A stretch of 33,059 nt of DNA from an uncultured Clostridia bacterium (GTDB taxonomy: Bacteria > Bacillota > Clostridia > TANB77 > CAG-508), in assembly GCA_947631495.1 (NCBI GenBank), contig CANRLO010000001.1, positions 1 to 33,059 of the forward strand, given 5' to 3'. Position numbers and translations under genes: made by a program. The first letter of the stretch is position 1; every line of letters starts with the position of its first letter. Positions 14,255-21,348 of this stretch are shown here, piece by piece. The notes beneath the pieces were generated by a model. It did no database searches, had not been told where the DNA came from, and was given only the letters and a program-made list of their open reading frames with translations.

Positions 14255-14845
14255 ATGGCAAGTTTTCATATACACTTAGCAGTTGGAAAAAGATATTATG
14301 AAAAACATAATAATATATATAATGTAGAAGAATTTTATCGTGGTATTATAGCTCCAGACTTGGTAACTGACAAAAAAATATCACATTATAGTGGTGAAAA
14401 AAGAAACAAAGAAAATATATTTGAATATTTAGCTAATAAAGTATTATTAAATAAATTTTTAGAACATGAAAAAATAGATACAGATTATCAAAAAGGTGTA
14501 TTTGTGCATCTAATTACAGATTATTTATTTTTTAATGACTTTTTTGATGTAGAATATTTGAAAAATATTTCTTATGAAGAATTTTGTATAGATTTATATG
14601 ATAGTTATGATAAAACCAATCAATATCTAATAGAAAAATATCAAATTGATGACTCAAAATTTAAAGAGCAAATGAATCAAAATATTAAAAAAGATAATGA
14701 AGAAAAGAAAACAGTTAATAAGCATGGAAGAAATATTCTGCCATTTGAAAAATTAGATGAATTCATAGAAAAAGTATCTAGTATTGATATAGAGCAATAT
14801 GAAGAAAAAATCAGAAAAAACAACAAAAACGTATTACCATATTAA
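14255..14845 (+). CDS. Zn-dependent phospholipase C-like hydrolase family protein
   Basis: A 196-residue soluble protein. His5 and His7 in FHIHLAVG, Asp35 in IAPDL, His44 in SHYSG, and His85/Asp89 in VHLITDYLF form the spaced metal-ligand pattern of the zinc-dependent phospholipase C/S1-P1 nuclease-like family. No signal peptide is visible, so it would act inside the cell, unlike secreted phospholipase C. Substrate is unknown. It begins 20 bases after tRNA-Arg and ends 12 bases before tadA, so the three may be transcribed together. The C-terminal 60 residues are lysine- and glutamate-rich. Family assignment rests on the histidine/aspartate pattern. Confidence 0.62.
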   Translation: MASFHIHLAVGKRYYEKHNNIYNVEEFYRGIIAPDLVTDKKISHYSGEKRNKENIFEYLANKVLLNKFLEHEKIDTDYQKGVFVHLITDYLFFNDFFDVEYLKNISYEEFCIDLYDSYDKTNQYLIEKYQIDDSKFKEQMNQNIKKDNEEKKTVNKHGRNILPFEKLDEFIEKVSSIDIEQYEEKIRKNNKNVLPY

Positions 14846-14857
14846 AAAGGAAAAAAC

Positions 14858-15313
14858 ATGGAAGAAAAATTTATGAAAGAGGCTTTAAAAGAAGCCTACA
14901 AAGCCTACGAAAAAGAGGAAGTTCCAGTAGGTGCTGTTATTGTAAAAGATGGAAAAATAATAGCAAGAGCGCATAACTTAAAAGAAAGTAAAAATCTTTG
15001 CACTTGTCATGCAGAAATACTTGCAATACAAAAAGCAAGCAAAAAATTAAAAGCATGGCGTTTAGAAGACTGCGAAATGTATGTTACATTAGAACCTTGT
15101 TCCATGTGCACAGGAGCCTTAATTCAAGCCAGACTCAAAAAAATATATATTGGCACTATGGACTATAAAACAGGAGCCTGTGGAAGTGTATTGAATCTTT
15201 TAGAAGATTACACTTTTAACCATAAAGTAGAATGTGAAACAGGCATTTTAAAAGAAGAATGTGAAAAAGTTTTACAAGATTTTTTCAAAGAATTACGCAA
15301 AAAGAAAAAATAA
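14858..15313 (+). CDS. tadA: tRNA-specific adenosine-34 deaminase
   Basis: A 151-residue cytidine/deoxycytidylate deaminase-fold enzyme of normal length. The zinc site is complete: His51 and the proton-shuttling Glu53 in HAEILA, and Cys81/Cys84 in EPCSMCTGAL. It converts A34 to inosine in tRNA-Arg(ACG), so CGU, CGC and CGA can be read by one tRNA. CGG cannot be read by inosine, so the presence of tadA is consistent with CGG depending on a separate tRNA that may be missing. In Bacillus tadA directly precedes the SRP RNA and dnaX. Here a tRNA-Ser and about 7.7 kb of accessory genes intervene. Confidence 0.95.
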   Translation: MEEKFMKEALKEAYKAYEKEEVPVGAVIVKDGKIIARAHNLKESKNLCTCHAEILAIQKASKKLKAWRLEDCEMYVTLEPCSMCTGALIQARLKKIYIGTMDYKTGACGSVLNLLEDYTFNHKVECETGILKEECEKVLQDFFKELRKKKK

Positions 15314-15332
15314 TTTTAGCGTATTTATTTAA

Positions 15333-15425
15333 GGAGATGTATCGAAGTGGTCATAACGAGGCTGTCTCGAAAACAGTTAGACATGTAACAGTGTCCCGTG
15401 GGTTCGAATCCCACCATCTCCGCCA
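15333..15425 (+). tRNA. tRNA-Ser (anticodon CGA)
   Basis: 93 bases with acceptor GGAGATG / CATCTCC, anticodon stem GCTGT / ACAGT around loop CTCGAAA (CGA), a long class II variable arm (GACAT...GTGTC), T-arm GTGGG-TTCGAAT-CCCAC and encoded CCA. It reads UCG. It marks the left edge of the accessory block. Confidence 0.95.
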
Positions 15426-15552
15426 AAATATAGAAAAACGTAATTACTATTATATAAGCATTTTACGACTTTTACTGTTAAATTAATACAATTTTAATGC
15501 ATTAACTATTTTACTTTATTTATTTACAAGCCATTAGACTAATAAAAAATAA

Positions 15553-15581
15553 TTCACAAATCAAACTATCTATTATAAAAT
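15553..15581 (+). promoter_or_regulatory. Promoter of the MFS transporter
   Basis: TTCACA (15553-15558), 17-base spacer, TAAAAT (15576-15581). Confidence 0.55.
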
Positions 15582-15605
15582 GAAAAAATAATTTTGGAGC
15601 AATCG

Positions 15606-16754
15606 ATGAAAGAATATTTCTATAAAAAAGAATATAAATATATGTACTTTAGTACTCTATCATATAATTTTGCAAATGCTCTAATAGGAACATTTGGAAC
15701 TGTTATGTTATATAAAAATGGAATATCAATATGGCTTATACTATTAATTTATGGGCTAAGATTTGGAATAACAGGATTTACTACACCATTATTTGTAACA
15801 ATATCTTCAAAATTAGGAATAGCAAAATGTATTATGATATCTAATATCTTTAGTATCATTTGTGCCTATATGTTACTAGATACAACAAATTTATATAAAA
15901 GTATAGTTATATTTATATTAATAATGGGATTTATGGGACTTTCTAATCCATCAAGTGATGCATTATCTAGTAAATATGTAGAAACAGAACATAGAGGAAA
16001 ATACAATAGCTTTATCAATATAAGTAAGATTTTAGGAACAGCCTTAGCGAGTTGTTTTGTAGCATGGGGTGTAATCACAAATAATAATATTATATTATTT
16101 TTAATAATTACTATATTTTTTGTATTACAATATATATTAATAAAAAAAATAGATTATAAAGTAGAGAATAAAACAAATGCATTTAAATCAACAATTAAAT
16201 ATATTTTTAAGAGTAAAAGTAGATATAAAATTATTTATGCTTTAACAACAAATCAAATAATAGAAAAACAATTTGCACCACTTTATTTATATATTGTTTT
16301 AAAAGATTTTTCTACATTTTCCTCTGTAATTATAGTATCATTATTGTTACAAATAGTAACTATAACATTCATAGGAAGATATTCAGATAAGAATTTGTCA
16401 AAATCAAATAATTTAGTATCGATAATTAAGGCTTTTATAAGTGGTATATATCTATTTGCTAGAAATAAAGTAATAATATCGTTAAATAACGCACTGAGTG
16501 ATAATTTTGCAAAAGTATATGAAACTTCTATACAAACATCAATACAAAATATTATAAAAGAATCCAAGGAAGACAATGACCTTTTATCAGCAGTAGGTCA
16601 AATGTGTCTATGCTTTACAGAAGTAATTATATTTATATTACTTGCCATATTAAGCAACTTTATAGGTGAAAATATCTTTTATATTATATTTATACTATCA
16701 ATCATTTCAACAATTGCTATAAACTTTTGCATTAAATCAGAAAATAAAGTATAA
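15606..16754 (+). CDS. Major facilitator superfamily transporter
   Basis: A 382-residue protein made almost wholly of hydrophobic segments, about 10-12 in two halves, separated by a hydrophilic loop near residues 185-205 (KIDYKVENKTNAF, then KSKSRYK). This is the size and layout of a 12-helix MFS permease. The loop between helices 2 and 3 and the segment SSDALSSKYVETEHRGKYNS are typical of drug/efflux-type MFS proteins. The substrate is unknown. The ATG at 15606 has GGAG six bases upstream; an in-frame TTG at 15594 overlaps that site. Codons are rich in ATA and TTA, even by local standards. It opens the accessory block. Confidence 0.75.
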   Translation: MKEYFYKKEYKYMYFSTLSYNFANALIGTFGTVMLYKNGISIWLILLIYGLRFGITGFTTPLFVTISSKLGIAKCIMISNIFSIICAYMLLDTTNLYKSIVIFILIMGFMGLSNPSSDALSSKYVETEHRGKYNSFINISKILGTALASCFVAWGVITNNNIILFLIITIFFVLQYILIKKIDYKVENKTNAFKSTIKYIFKSKSRYKIIYALTTNQIIEKQFAPLYLYIVLKDFSTFSSVIIVSLLLQIVTITFIGRYSDKNLSKSNNLVSIIKAFISGIYLFARNKVIISLNNALSDNFAKVYETSIQTSIQNIIKESKEDNDLLSAVGQMCLCFTEVIIFILLAILSNFIGENIFYIIFILSIISTIAINFCIKSENKV

Positions 16755-16831
16755 ACGTATTTTTGGCATGAAAATATCATGATTGACTTCTCAATCTTTA
16801 TTATGAATGTCTCAAAAATTCAACAAAAAAC

Positions 16832-16860
16832 TTGAAATTTACATAAAAACATGATAAAAT
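16832..16860 (+). promoter_or_regulatory. Distal promoter upstream of the TAC operon
   Basis: TTGAAA (16832-16837), 17-base spacer, TAAAAT (16855-16860). Confidence 0.5.
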
Positions 16861-16935
16861 ATAAATATGTTATAAAAAAGTAAAGAAATAGTAATGGATA
16901 TGTAATAATGATAGGATATAATAATATCGTCGAAT

Positions 16936-16945
16936 TTTGTCGATG
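16936..16945 (+). promoter_or_regulatory. Spo0A-box-like site upstream of the TAC operon
   Basis: TTTGTCGATG matches 8 of 10 positions of the 0A box. A second GTCGA lies 11 bases upstream. The pair sits immediately before the -35 element at 16954. Confidence 0.3.
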
Positions 16946-16953
16946 GAAAATTC

Positions 16954-16982
16954 TTGCATTATTGGTATACATAGTATAAAAT
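16954..16982 (+). promoter_or_regulatory. Proximal promoter of the TAC operon
   Basis: TTGCAT (16954-16959), 17-base spacer, TAAAAT (16977-16982), about 35 bases before the toxin ribosome site region. Confidence 0.65.
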
Positions 16983-17024
16983 GTTCTAAAAAAGAAAGAA
17001 TATAAATATACTAGAGGTATAGCA

Positions 17025-17687
17025 ATGGAAGAGCCAATATTAATAGGATATCATGCTACTGACATAGAATGTGTAGAACCTATAGAACAAGAAGGATTTA
17101 AACCATCAATTTCTTACGATAATATAACACAATGGTTAGGAAAAGGAATATATTTTTTTGAAGATTTGTATTATGCAGTAGAGTGGACGATAATAGGAAT
17201 AAAAAGTATTGAAATACATAATTATGATGATTTATGCAATTATGCAGCAATATTTAAAGTGGGAATAGATAGTATAAATTATGAAATAATAGATTTTAGT
17301 TCACCTATAGGTTATAGCATTTATTTAGAATTAATTAGTAAATTAAAAGAAAAATATTCAAAAAGAAAATATCAACATATAATCCAAAAAGGTGATGCAA
17401 ATATAATAAGAGTGTTAGAAAAACTAGAAGAAAAGGAGAAAGTACCATATCTTTCAAACTTTGATGTTATTTGTGCTACATATCCTAAAATAATAAATAG
17501 AAAAAGCAAAAGAAATAAAAAAGGTGACTTTATTACAGATATACAAAAGCAAATATGCGTAAAAAATTCTAATGCAATAATAAATAAAGAAAATGTAGCT
17601 TTAAGAGATAAAACAATAGAAAATTTATTTGAGTTAATAATGAATAATAGGAGGCAAATTCATGGTAAACAACCCAGAGTTAATTAA
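17025..17687 (+). CDS. Putative ADP-ribosyltransferase-like toxin of a toxin-antitoxin-chaperone operon
   Basis: A 220-residue soluble protein. The N-terminal GYHATD (His10), the WLGKGIYFFED segment (residues 38-47, Tyr43) and the following AVEW helix match the His...Tyr layout of PARP/DUF3990-like ADP-ribosyltransferases (HG-T...GKGFY...A..W). A later FDVICATYPK and the IQKQICVKNSNAI segment resemble the C-terminal part of that family. The third catalytic residue cannot be fixed by eye. Position supports a toxin role: the next gene overlaps by 26 bases and is a small antitoxin-like protein, and the third is SecB-like. That order and toxin type resemble CmdTAC, where the toxin ADP-ribosylates mRNA in phage defence. 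Homology to CmdT itself is unproven. The ribosome site AGAGG is present. Confidence 0.62.
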   Translation: MEEPILIGYHATDIECVEPIEQEGFKPSISYDNITQWLGKGIYFFEDLYYAVEWTIIGIKSIEIHNYDDLCNYAAIFKVGIDSINYEIIDFSSPIGYSIYLELISKLKEKYSKRKYQHIIQKGDANIIRVLEKLEEKEKVPYLSNFDVICATYPKIINRKSKRNKKGDFITDIQKQICVKNSNAIINKENVALRDKTIENLFELIMNNRRQIHGKQPRVN

Positions 17688-17913
17688 TAAAATTATAAAA
17701 CAACTTAATAATGTTCCAGATAATATATTAGATGAGGTAGTCAATGAAATTTTAGAAGAAGATAAATATTTTAATGCAATTAACGAAATACCAGTAACAT
17801 CATATAAGCAACAAGTGACATTTAAAGAAATATCAGATTTATCATATTTTAATTTTTTACATATAAATAGTACAAGATATAGCAAAATAAAAGAAATATC
17901 GGAGGTAGCATAA
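17662..17913 (+). CDS. Putative antitoxin of the TAC operon
   Basis: An 83-residue protein with an excellent AGGAGG site inside the end of the toxin gene; it overlaps that gene by 26 bases in another frame. The N-terminal part (1-35) is a helical, acidic region. The C-terminal half (about 40-83) is less ordered, with aromatic and hydrophobic residues in SYKQQVTFKEISDLSYFNFL. In TAC systems the antitoxin ends in a hydrophobic chaperone-addiction tail recognised by a SecB-like chaperone; this tail would be a candidate. No DNA-binding motif is evident, so autoregulation cannot be claimed. The role is inferred from size, coupling and neighbours; I do not recognise the family. Confidence 0.6.
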   Translation: MVNNPELINKIIKQLNNVPDNILDEVVNEILEEDKYFNAINEIPVTSYKQQVTFKEISDLSYFNFLHINSTRYSKIKEISEVA

Positions 17914-17914
17914 A

Positions 17915-18322
17915 ATGGCAAAATATGAAAGTGTGTTAACATTTCAAGATTATGTGGTGAATGAAATATCTTTTAAAAGAAATGAAAATTATAAAGAAAT
18001 AAAAGATGAAATAGAAATTGATTTAAAAATAACTCCTAAAATAATTAGAAATAACGAAAAAATGCAAGTGAATTTAATTACTGATATTTTTGAAAAGATG
18101 GAAGAAAATAACTATCCTTTTAAAATGCAAGTAAATTTAGTAGGAAATTTCATAGCAAATGGAGATGAACCAACTAAGTTTATTGGTAATGCAATAGCAA
18201 TTCTATATCCTTATATTAGAGCAATAGTATCTACATATACAGCAAGTGCAAATGTCAATCCATTAATATTACCAACAATCAATGTAAATAAGCTAATAGA
18301 AAGTCAAAATAAAAAAGACTAG
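17915..18322 (+). CDS. SecB-like chaperone of the TAC operon
   Basis: A 135-residue protein with the SecB fold signature. A beta-strand-rich first half has alternating motifs such as DEIEIDLKITPKI and FKMQVNLVGNF. A C-terminal core follows with NAIAILYPYIRAIVSTYT (residues 92-109) and PLILPTINVNKLI (116-128), which is highly characteristic of SecB-like proteins. Clostridia lack a general SecB, so a solitary SecB-like gene directly after a toxin and antitoxin points to a dedicated TAC chaperone that folds and protects the antitoxin. It starts two bases after the antitoxin stop, with GGAGG overlapping the antitoxin end. A strong terminator follows. Confidence 0.85.
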   Translation: MAKYESVLTFQDYVVNEISFKRNENYKEIKDEIEIDLKITPKIIRNNEKMQVNLITDIFEKMEENNYPFKMQVNLVGNFIANGDEPTKFIGNAIAILYPYIRAIVSTYTASANVNPLILPTINVNKLIESQNKKD

Positions 18323-18329
18323 AAATGTG

Positions 18330-18378
18330 AAATAAATCCAAATTATAAAACGTTATGATTTATAGTTTGGATTTATTT
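18330..18378 (+). terminator. Terminator of the TAC operon
   Basis: AAATAAATCCAAATTATAAA pairs with TTTATAGTTTGGATTTATTT (one mismatch) around a 9-base loop. It is a long stem ending in an AT-rich tail. Confidence 0.8.
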
Positions 18379-18401
18379 ATGTCTAAATATTACGATTTTG
18401 C

Positions 18402-18430
18402 TTGAAAAACAAGCAAGAAAAGAGTATTAT
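18402..18430 (+). promoter_or_regulatory. Promoter of the unknown recoded gene
   Basis: TTGAAA (18402-18407), 17-base spacer, TATTAT (18425-18430). The palindrome TTGCTTG-AAAAA-CAAGCAA covers the -35 element and may be an operator. A leader of about 120 bases follows. Confidence 0.6.
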
Positions 18431-18556
18431 ATTATCAAGTTGTTATAAAAAATATAAAGTAGGAATTTTTAAATACATATTGAATAATATATAAAGGGAC
18501 AAGCAAAAAATAAATTTTTAATCAAGCATATCACGAAGGAGGAAACGGTATCAAAA

Positions 18557-19295
18557 ATGGAAAATAGAAGAAAAGAAAAAATAAAAGCATGTATTGCTAT
18601 TGCACTTATTATACTTGCCATTTTAACAATTGGAATAATTAGCATGAAATATCACGTAGAAGGCGAACTAAATATGCCTTTTACCCTTTCAAAAATTACC
18701 ATTGTAAGTACAGCAGAAGGAGTAGAAAATGAAGGTACAGAAGAAAAATGGAACTTATCTATTTTTCAAAATAATGATATCTATTTTTCTATTGAAAAAA
18801 ATGAAAAAATACAAGATGAAGCTATGATAGAAAGTATTTCTATTGAAAATATAAAAGTAACACAAGCACCACAAAAACGGAATAGTACAAATATATATGC
18901 CAAATAGTTCAAATGGAAGATTATTTTCTTATGAAAAAGAATATCTTTTAGAAGAAAACAAACTAACCTATCGTGGCGCAAGTAAAAGTAATAGCAAAAC
19001 ATTAGAAATAGGAAACCAAGGTGGAACAGCAGTTATTCGTTTTTCAAACACCAAAATAGGAGATTATATTTCTAATGAAGATGAAGAAATTACACATGAT
19101 GCAAGTTTACTTACAAAAATAGGTACTCAAATAGAAGAACTAAAATTCAATGTAGAATTTGATTTCATAATTCACCTAAAAAATACAAATTACATATCAC
19201 ATATTACTTTAGAATTACCATGCATAACAAATTTAATAGAAGAAGGAACAGCAAGCGAAGAAATTACAGATGGTTTTGTATTTAAAAGAATGTAG
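18557..19295 (+). CDS. Membrane-anchored protein of unknown function, interrupted by a +1 shift at CGGA
   Basis: Two overlapping frames join at 18878 into one 245-residue protein. The first has a short basic N-terminus and one membrane segment (about residues 11-29), then an extracytoplasmic beta-rich part (LNMPFTLSKITIVSTAEG). At codon 108 the zero frame reads CGG and stops at 18907. Skipping the C gives GGA ATA GTA CAA ATA TAT ATG, which runs on into the second frame to 19295. The second part alone would lack any membrane anchor and its ATG at 18897 has no ribosome site, so a single protein is far more likely. The family is not recognised. The GGAGG site lies 14 bases before the ATG. It shares the CGGA break with rsmI and the UDPGP gene. 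Confidence 0.65.
18875..18881 (+). other. Proposed +1 recoding site in the unknown gene (AAA CGG A)
   Basis: Zero-frame codons are AAA (107) and CGG (108). Dropping C18878 gives AAA GGA and restores the downstream frame. It has the same CGGA core as the sites at 2428 and 9944. Confidence 0.55.
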
Positions 19296-19332
19296 TTTTA
19301 ATAATATTTGATACAAGAAAAGGAAGCAAAAA

Positions 19333-20757
19333 ATGAAAATAGGAATCGATATTGATAATGTAATATCTAATTTTAATGATTGTTTAATAGAAGAATATAA
19401 GAAGCATGACAAAGAATTAAGAAATAATGGAATTGTGAATGAAAAAGAATATATTCATAAAATGTTTGATTGGTCAAAAGAGGAAGAAGAAACTTTTTAT
19501 CATGAAAATATTGAAAGAATAGCTAAAAATTTAAATCTAATAGATGGTGCCAAAGAATATATTACGAAAATAAAAGAAGATGGGAATGAAATTTATATTA
19601 TTTCAGGAAGAGATAATGGAGAATACCAAGAGCCACTTAAAATGACAGAAGAGTGGCTAAGCAAATATGAAATACCTTATGATGCTTTAATCCTTACCAA
19701 TTCAAATGACAAACATGCAAAATCAGTAGAATGTATCAAAAATAATATTGACATTATGATTGAAGATAGTTTATCTACATGTTTAGATTTAAAAAATAGC
19801 AAAGTAAATGTATTTATAATGGATACTCCATTTAATAGAAAAAATGCAGAAATAGAGCGAGTATCTTCTTGGAAAGAAATCTATACTAAAATTTCAAATT
19901 ATTATAATAAAGAAAAAATAAAAGTCATTTTAGATACCGATACCTACAATGAATGTGACGATCAATTTGCTTTATCTTATTTATTAAAATCACAAGATAA
20001 ATTTGAAATAGAAGCAGTTACCATAGCACCTTTTCAAAATGAGAGAGATATAAAGAAAGATAGTGGTATTAGCCGAAGTTATGAAGAAGCTCAAAAAGTA
20101 TTTAAACTATGTAACGAAAATAGTGAAAATAAAATATGGAAAGGCGCTACCAATTATATTTCAAAAGGATACCATGGCACAAATGAAGCAGTCGATAAAA
20201 TCATAGAAATAGCATTAAAAAATGAGAAGACCTATATTCTAGCAATTGGTGCTATTACTAATATTGCCTTAGCCATTCAAAAAGAACCTAAAATTATAGA
20301 TAAAATAGAAGTAATATGGCTTGGTGGACACACGCTATTAAAGAAAAATAACTTACATGAAGCAAACTTTAAAGATGTAGAAGCGGTTAAAATAGTATTT
20401 AAGTCAAAAGTAAAATTAACCATTATTCCATGTAAAGGAGTTGCTTCTAACTTAATGACAACAGTTTATGAGCTAGAAAATAAAATAAAAGGAAAATCAG
20501 AATTAGGTGATTTTCTATATCAAAACTTTGCAGAATATACGGCTCATGAAAATAAAAATAGATGGCCACTTTGGGATATTAGTGTTATTGCCTATATGTT
20601 AAACAAAGATTGGTTTGAAACTTTTGAAACTAATTGCCCAGATATCAATGAAGATACTTCTTATCAAAGAAATTCAAATAATCGTATCATTACATTTGTG
20701 AATTATTTAGATTGTGATAAAATATACGAAGATTTATTTAAAAAATTGGAGAAATAA
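19333..20757 (+). CDS. Fused HAD-type 5'-nucleotidase and inosine-uridine nucleoside hydrolase
   Basis: A 474-residue two-domain protein. Residues 1-190 are a HAD hydrolase of the NT5C/YqfW deoxyribonucleotidase type: nucleophile motif GIDIDNV (Asp6, Asp8), a YIISGRDN motif near 88-95, and the metal-binding Glu-Asp at 144-145. Residues 196-474 are a nucleoside hydrolase with KVILDTDTYNECDDQFAL (Asp cluster at 201-210), an AIGAITNIALA segment and a C-terminal WDISVIAYML. The pair would dephosphorylate a nucleoside monophosphate and then cleave the nucleoside to base and sugar in one chain. Substrate range is unknown. It starts a tightly packed five-gene operon; the next gene follows after three bases and is homologous to this HAD domain. 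Confidence 0.85.
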   Translation: MKIGIDIDNVISNFNDCLIEEYKKHDKELRNNGIVNEKEYIHKMFDWSKEEEETFYHENIERIAKNLNLIDGAKEYITKIKEDGNEIYIISGRDNGEYQEPLKMTEEWLSKYEIPYDALILTNSNDKHAKSVECIKNNIDIMIEDSLSTCLDLKNSKVNVFIMDTPFNRKNAEIERVSSWKEIYTKISNYYNKEKIKVILDTDTYNECDDQFALSYLLKSQDKFEIEAVTIAPFQNERDIKKDSGISRSYEEAQKVFKLCNENSENKIWKGATNYISKGYHGTNEAVDKIIEIALKNEKTYILAIGAITNIALAIQKEPKIIDKIEVIWLGGHTLLKKNNLHEANFKDVEAVKIVFKSKVKLTIIPCKGVASNLMTTVYELENKIKGKSELGDFLYQNFAEYTAHENKNRWPLWDISVIAYMLNKDWFETFETNCPDINEDTSYQRNSNNRIITFVNYLDCDKIYEDLFKKLEK

Positions 20758-20760
20758 AAG

Positions 20761-21348
20761 ATGATATTAGGATTTGATATAGATAATGTAGTAGCAGATT
20801 TAGATAAATCTTTACTCAATGCATTTTTAAAAGAAGATAAGAAAAAAAGAAATGCAGGAATTATAAATCCAAATGCTACTCACATTACAGAGGGAATGTT
20901 TGATTGGACAAAAGAAGAAGTAAATGATTTTTTAGTAAAAAACATGGAAAAAATTACTTATCGTTTAAAGCCAGTAAAAAAAGCAAAATACTATATTCAT
21001 AAATTAAAGAAAAAAGGTTATGAAATTTATTTGATAACAGGAAGAAATACAAGGCTTTTTCAAAATCCAGAAGCATTAACCAAAAAATGGCTAAAACGAA
21101 AAAAGATAGATTATGATAAACTTATTTTTGCAGAAAATAGTAAGGATAAAACGAAAGAATGTATAGAAAACAAAATAGACATTTTTTTTGATGATCGCTA
21201 TTTTATTTGTGAATTATTACAAAAGCAAGGAATAGAAGCCTACGTATTTCAAACACGTTATAATGAAAGATATGGAATCAATATGCCAAAAGTAAAAGAT
21301 TGGGAAGATTTATATCATTTAGTAGAAAAAAGGAAAGTAGAAGAATGA
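20761..21348 (+). CDS. HAD-type 5'-nucleotidase (NT5C/YqfW-like)
   Basis: A 195-residue single-domain HAD hydrolase. The nucleophile motif GFDIDNVVADLD (Asp6, Asp8), LITGRN near 91-96 and Asp-Asp at 144-145 are intact. It is clearly related to the N-terminal domain of the upstream fusion: both share an RN-x-GI-x-N segment and MFDW-x-KEE, so a tandem duplication is likely. It probably removes phosphate from (deoxy)nucleoside monophosphates. It starts three bases after the upstream stop, with its GGAG site inside that gene, and overlaps the next gene by four bases, so translation is coupled. Confidence 0.82.
   Translation: MILGFDIDNVVADLDKSLLNAFLKEDKKKRNAGIINPNATHITEGMFDWTKEEVNDFLVKNMEKITYRLKPVKKAKYYIHKLKKKGYEIYLITGRNTRLFQNPEALTKKWLKRKKIDYDKLIFAENSKDKTKECIENKIDIFFDDRYFICELLQKQGIEAYVFQTRYNERYGINMPKVKDWEDLYHLVEKRKVEE

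Noticed and set aside
15393..15425. An attachment-site duplication of the tRNA-Ser 3' end
   Set aside because: I found no second copy of the T-arm/acceptor sequence in the downstream block and no integrase.
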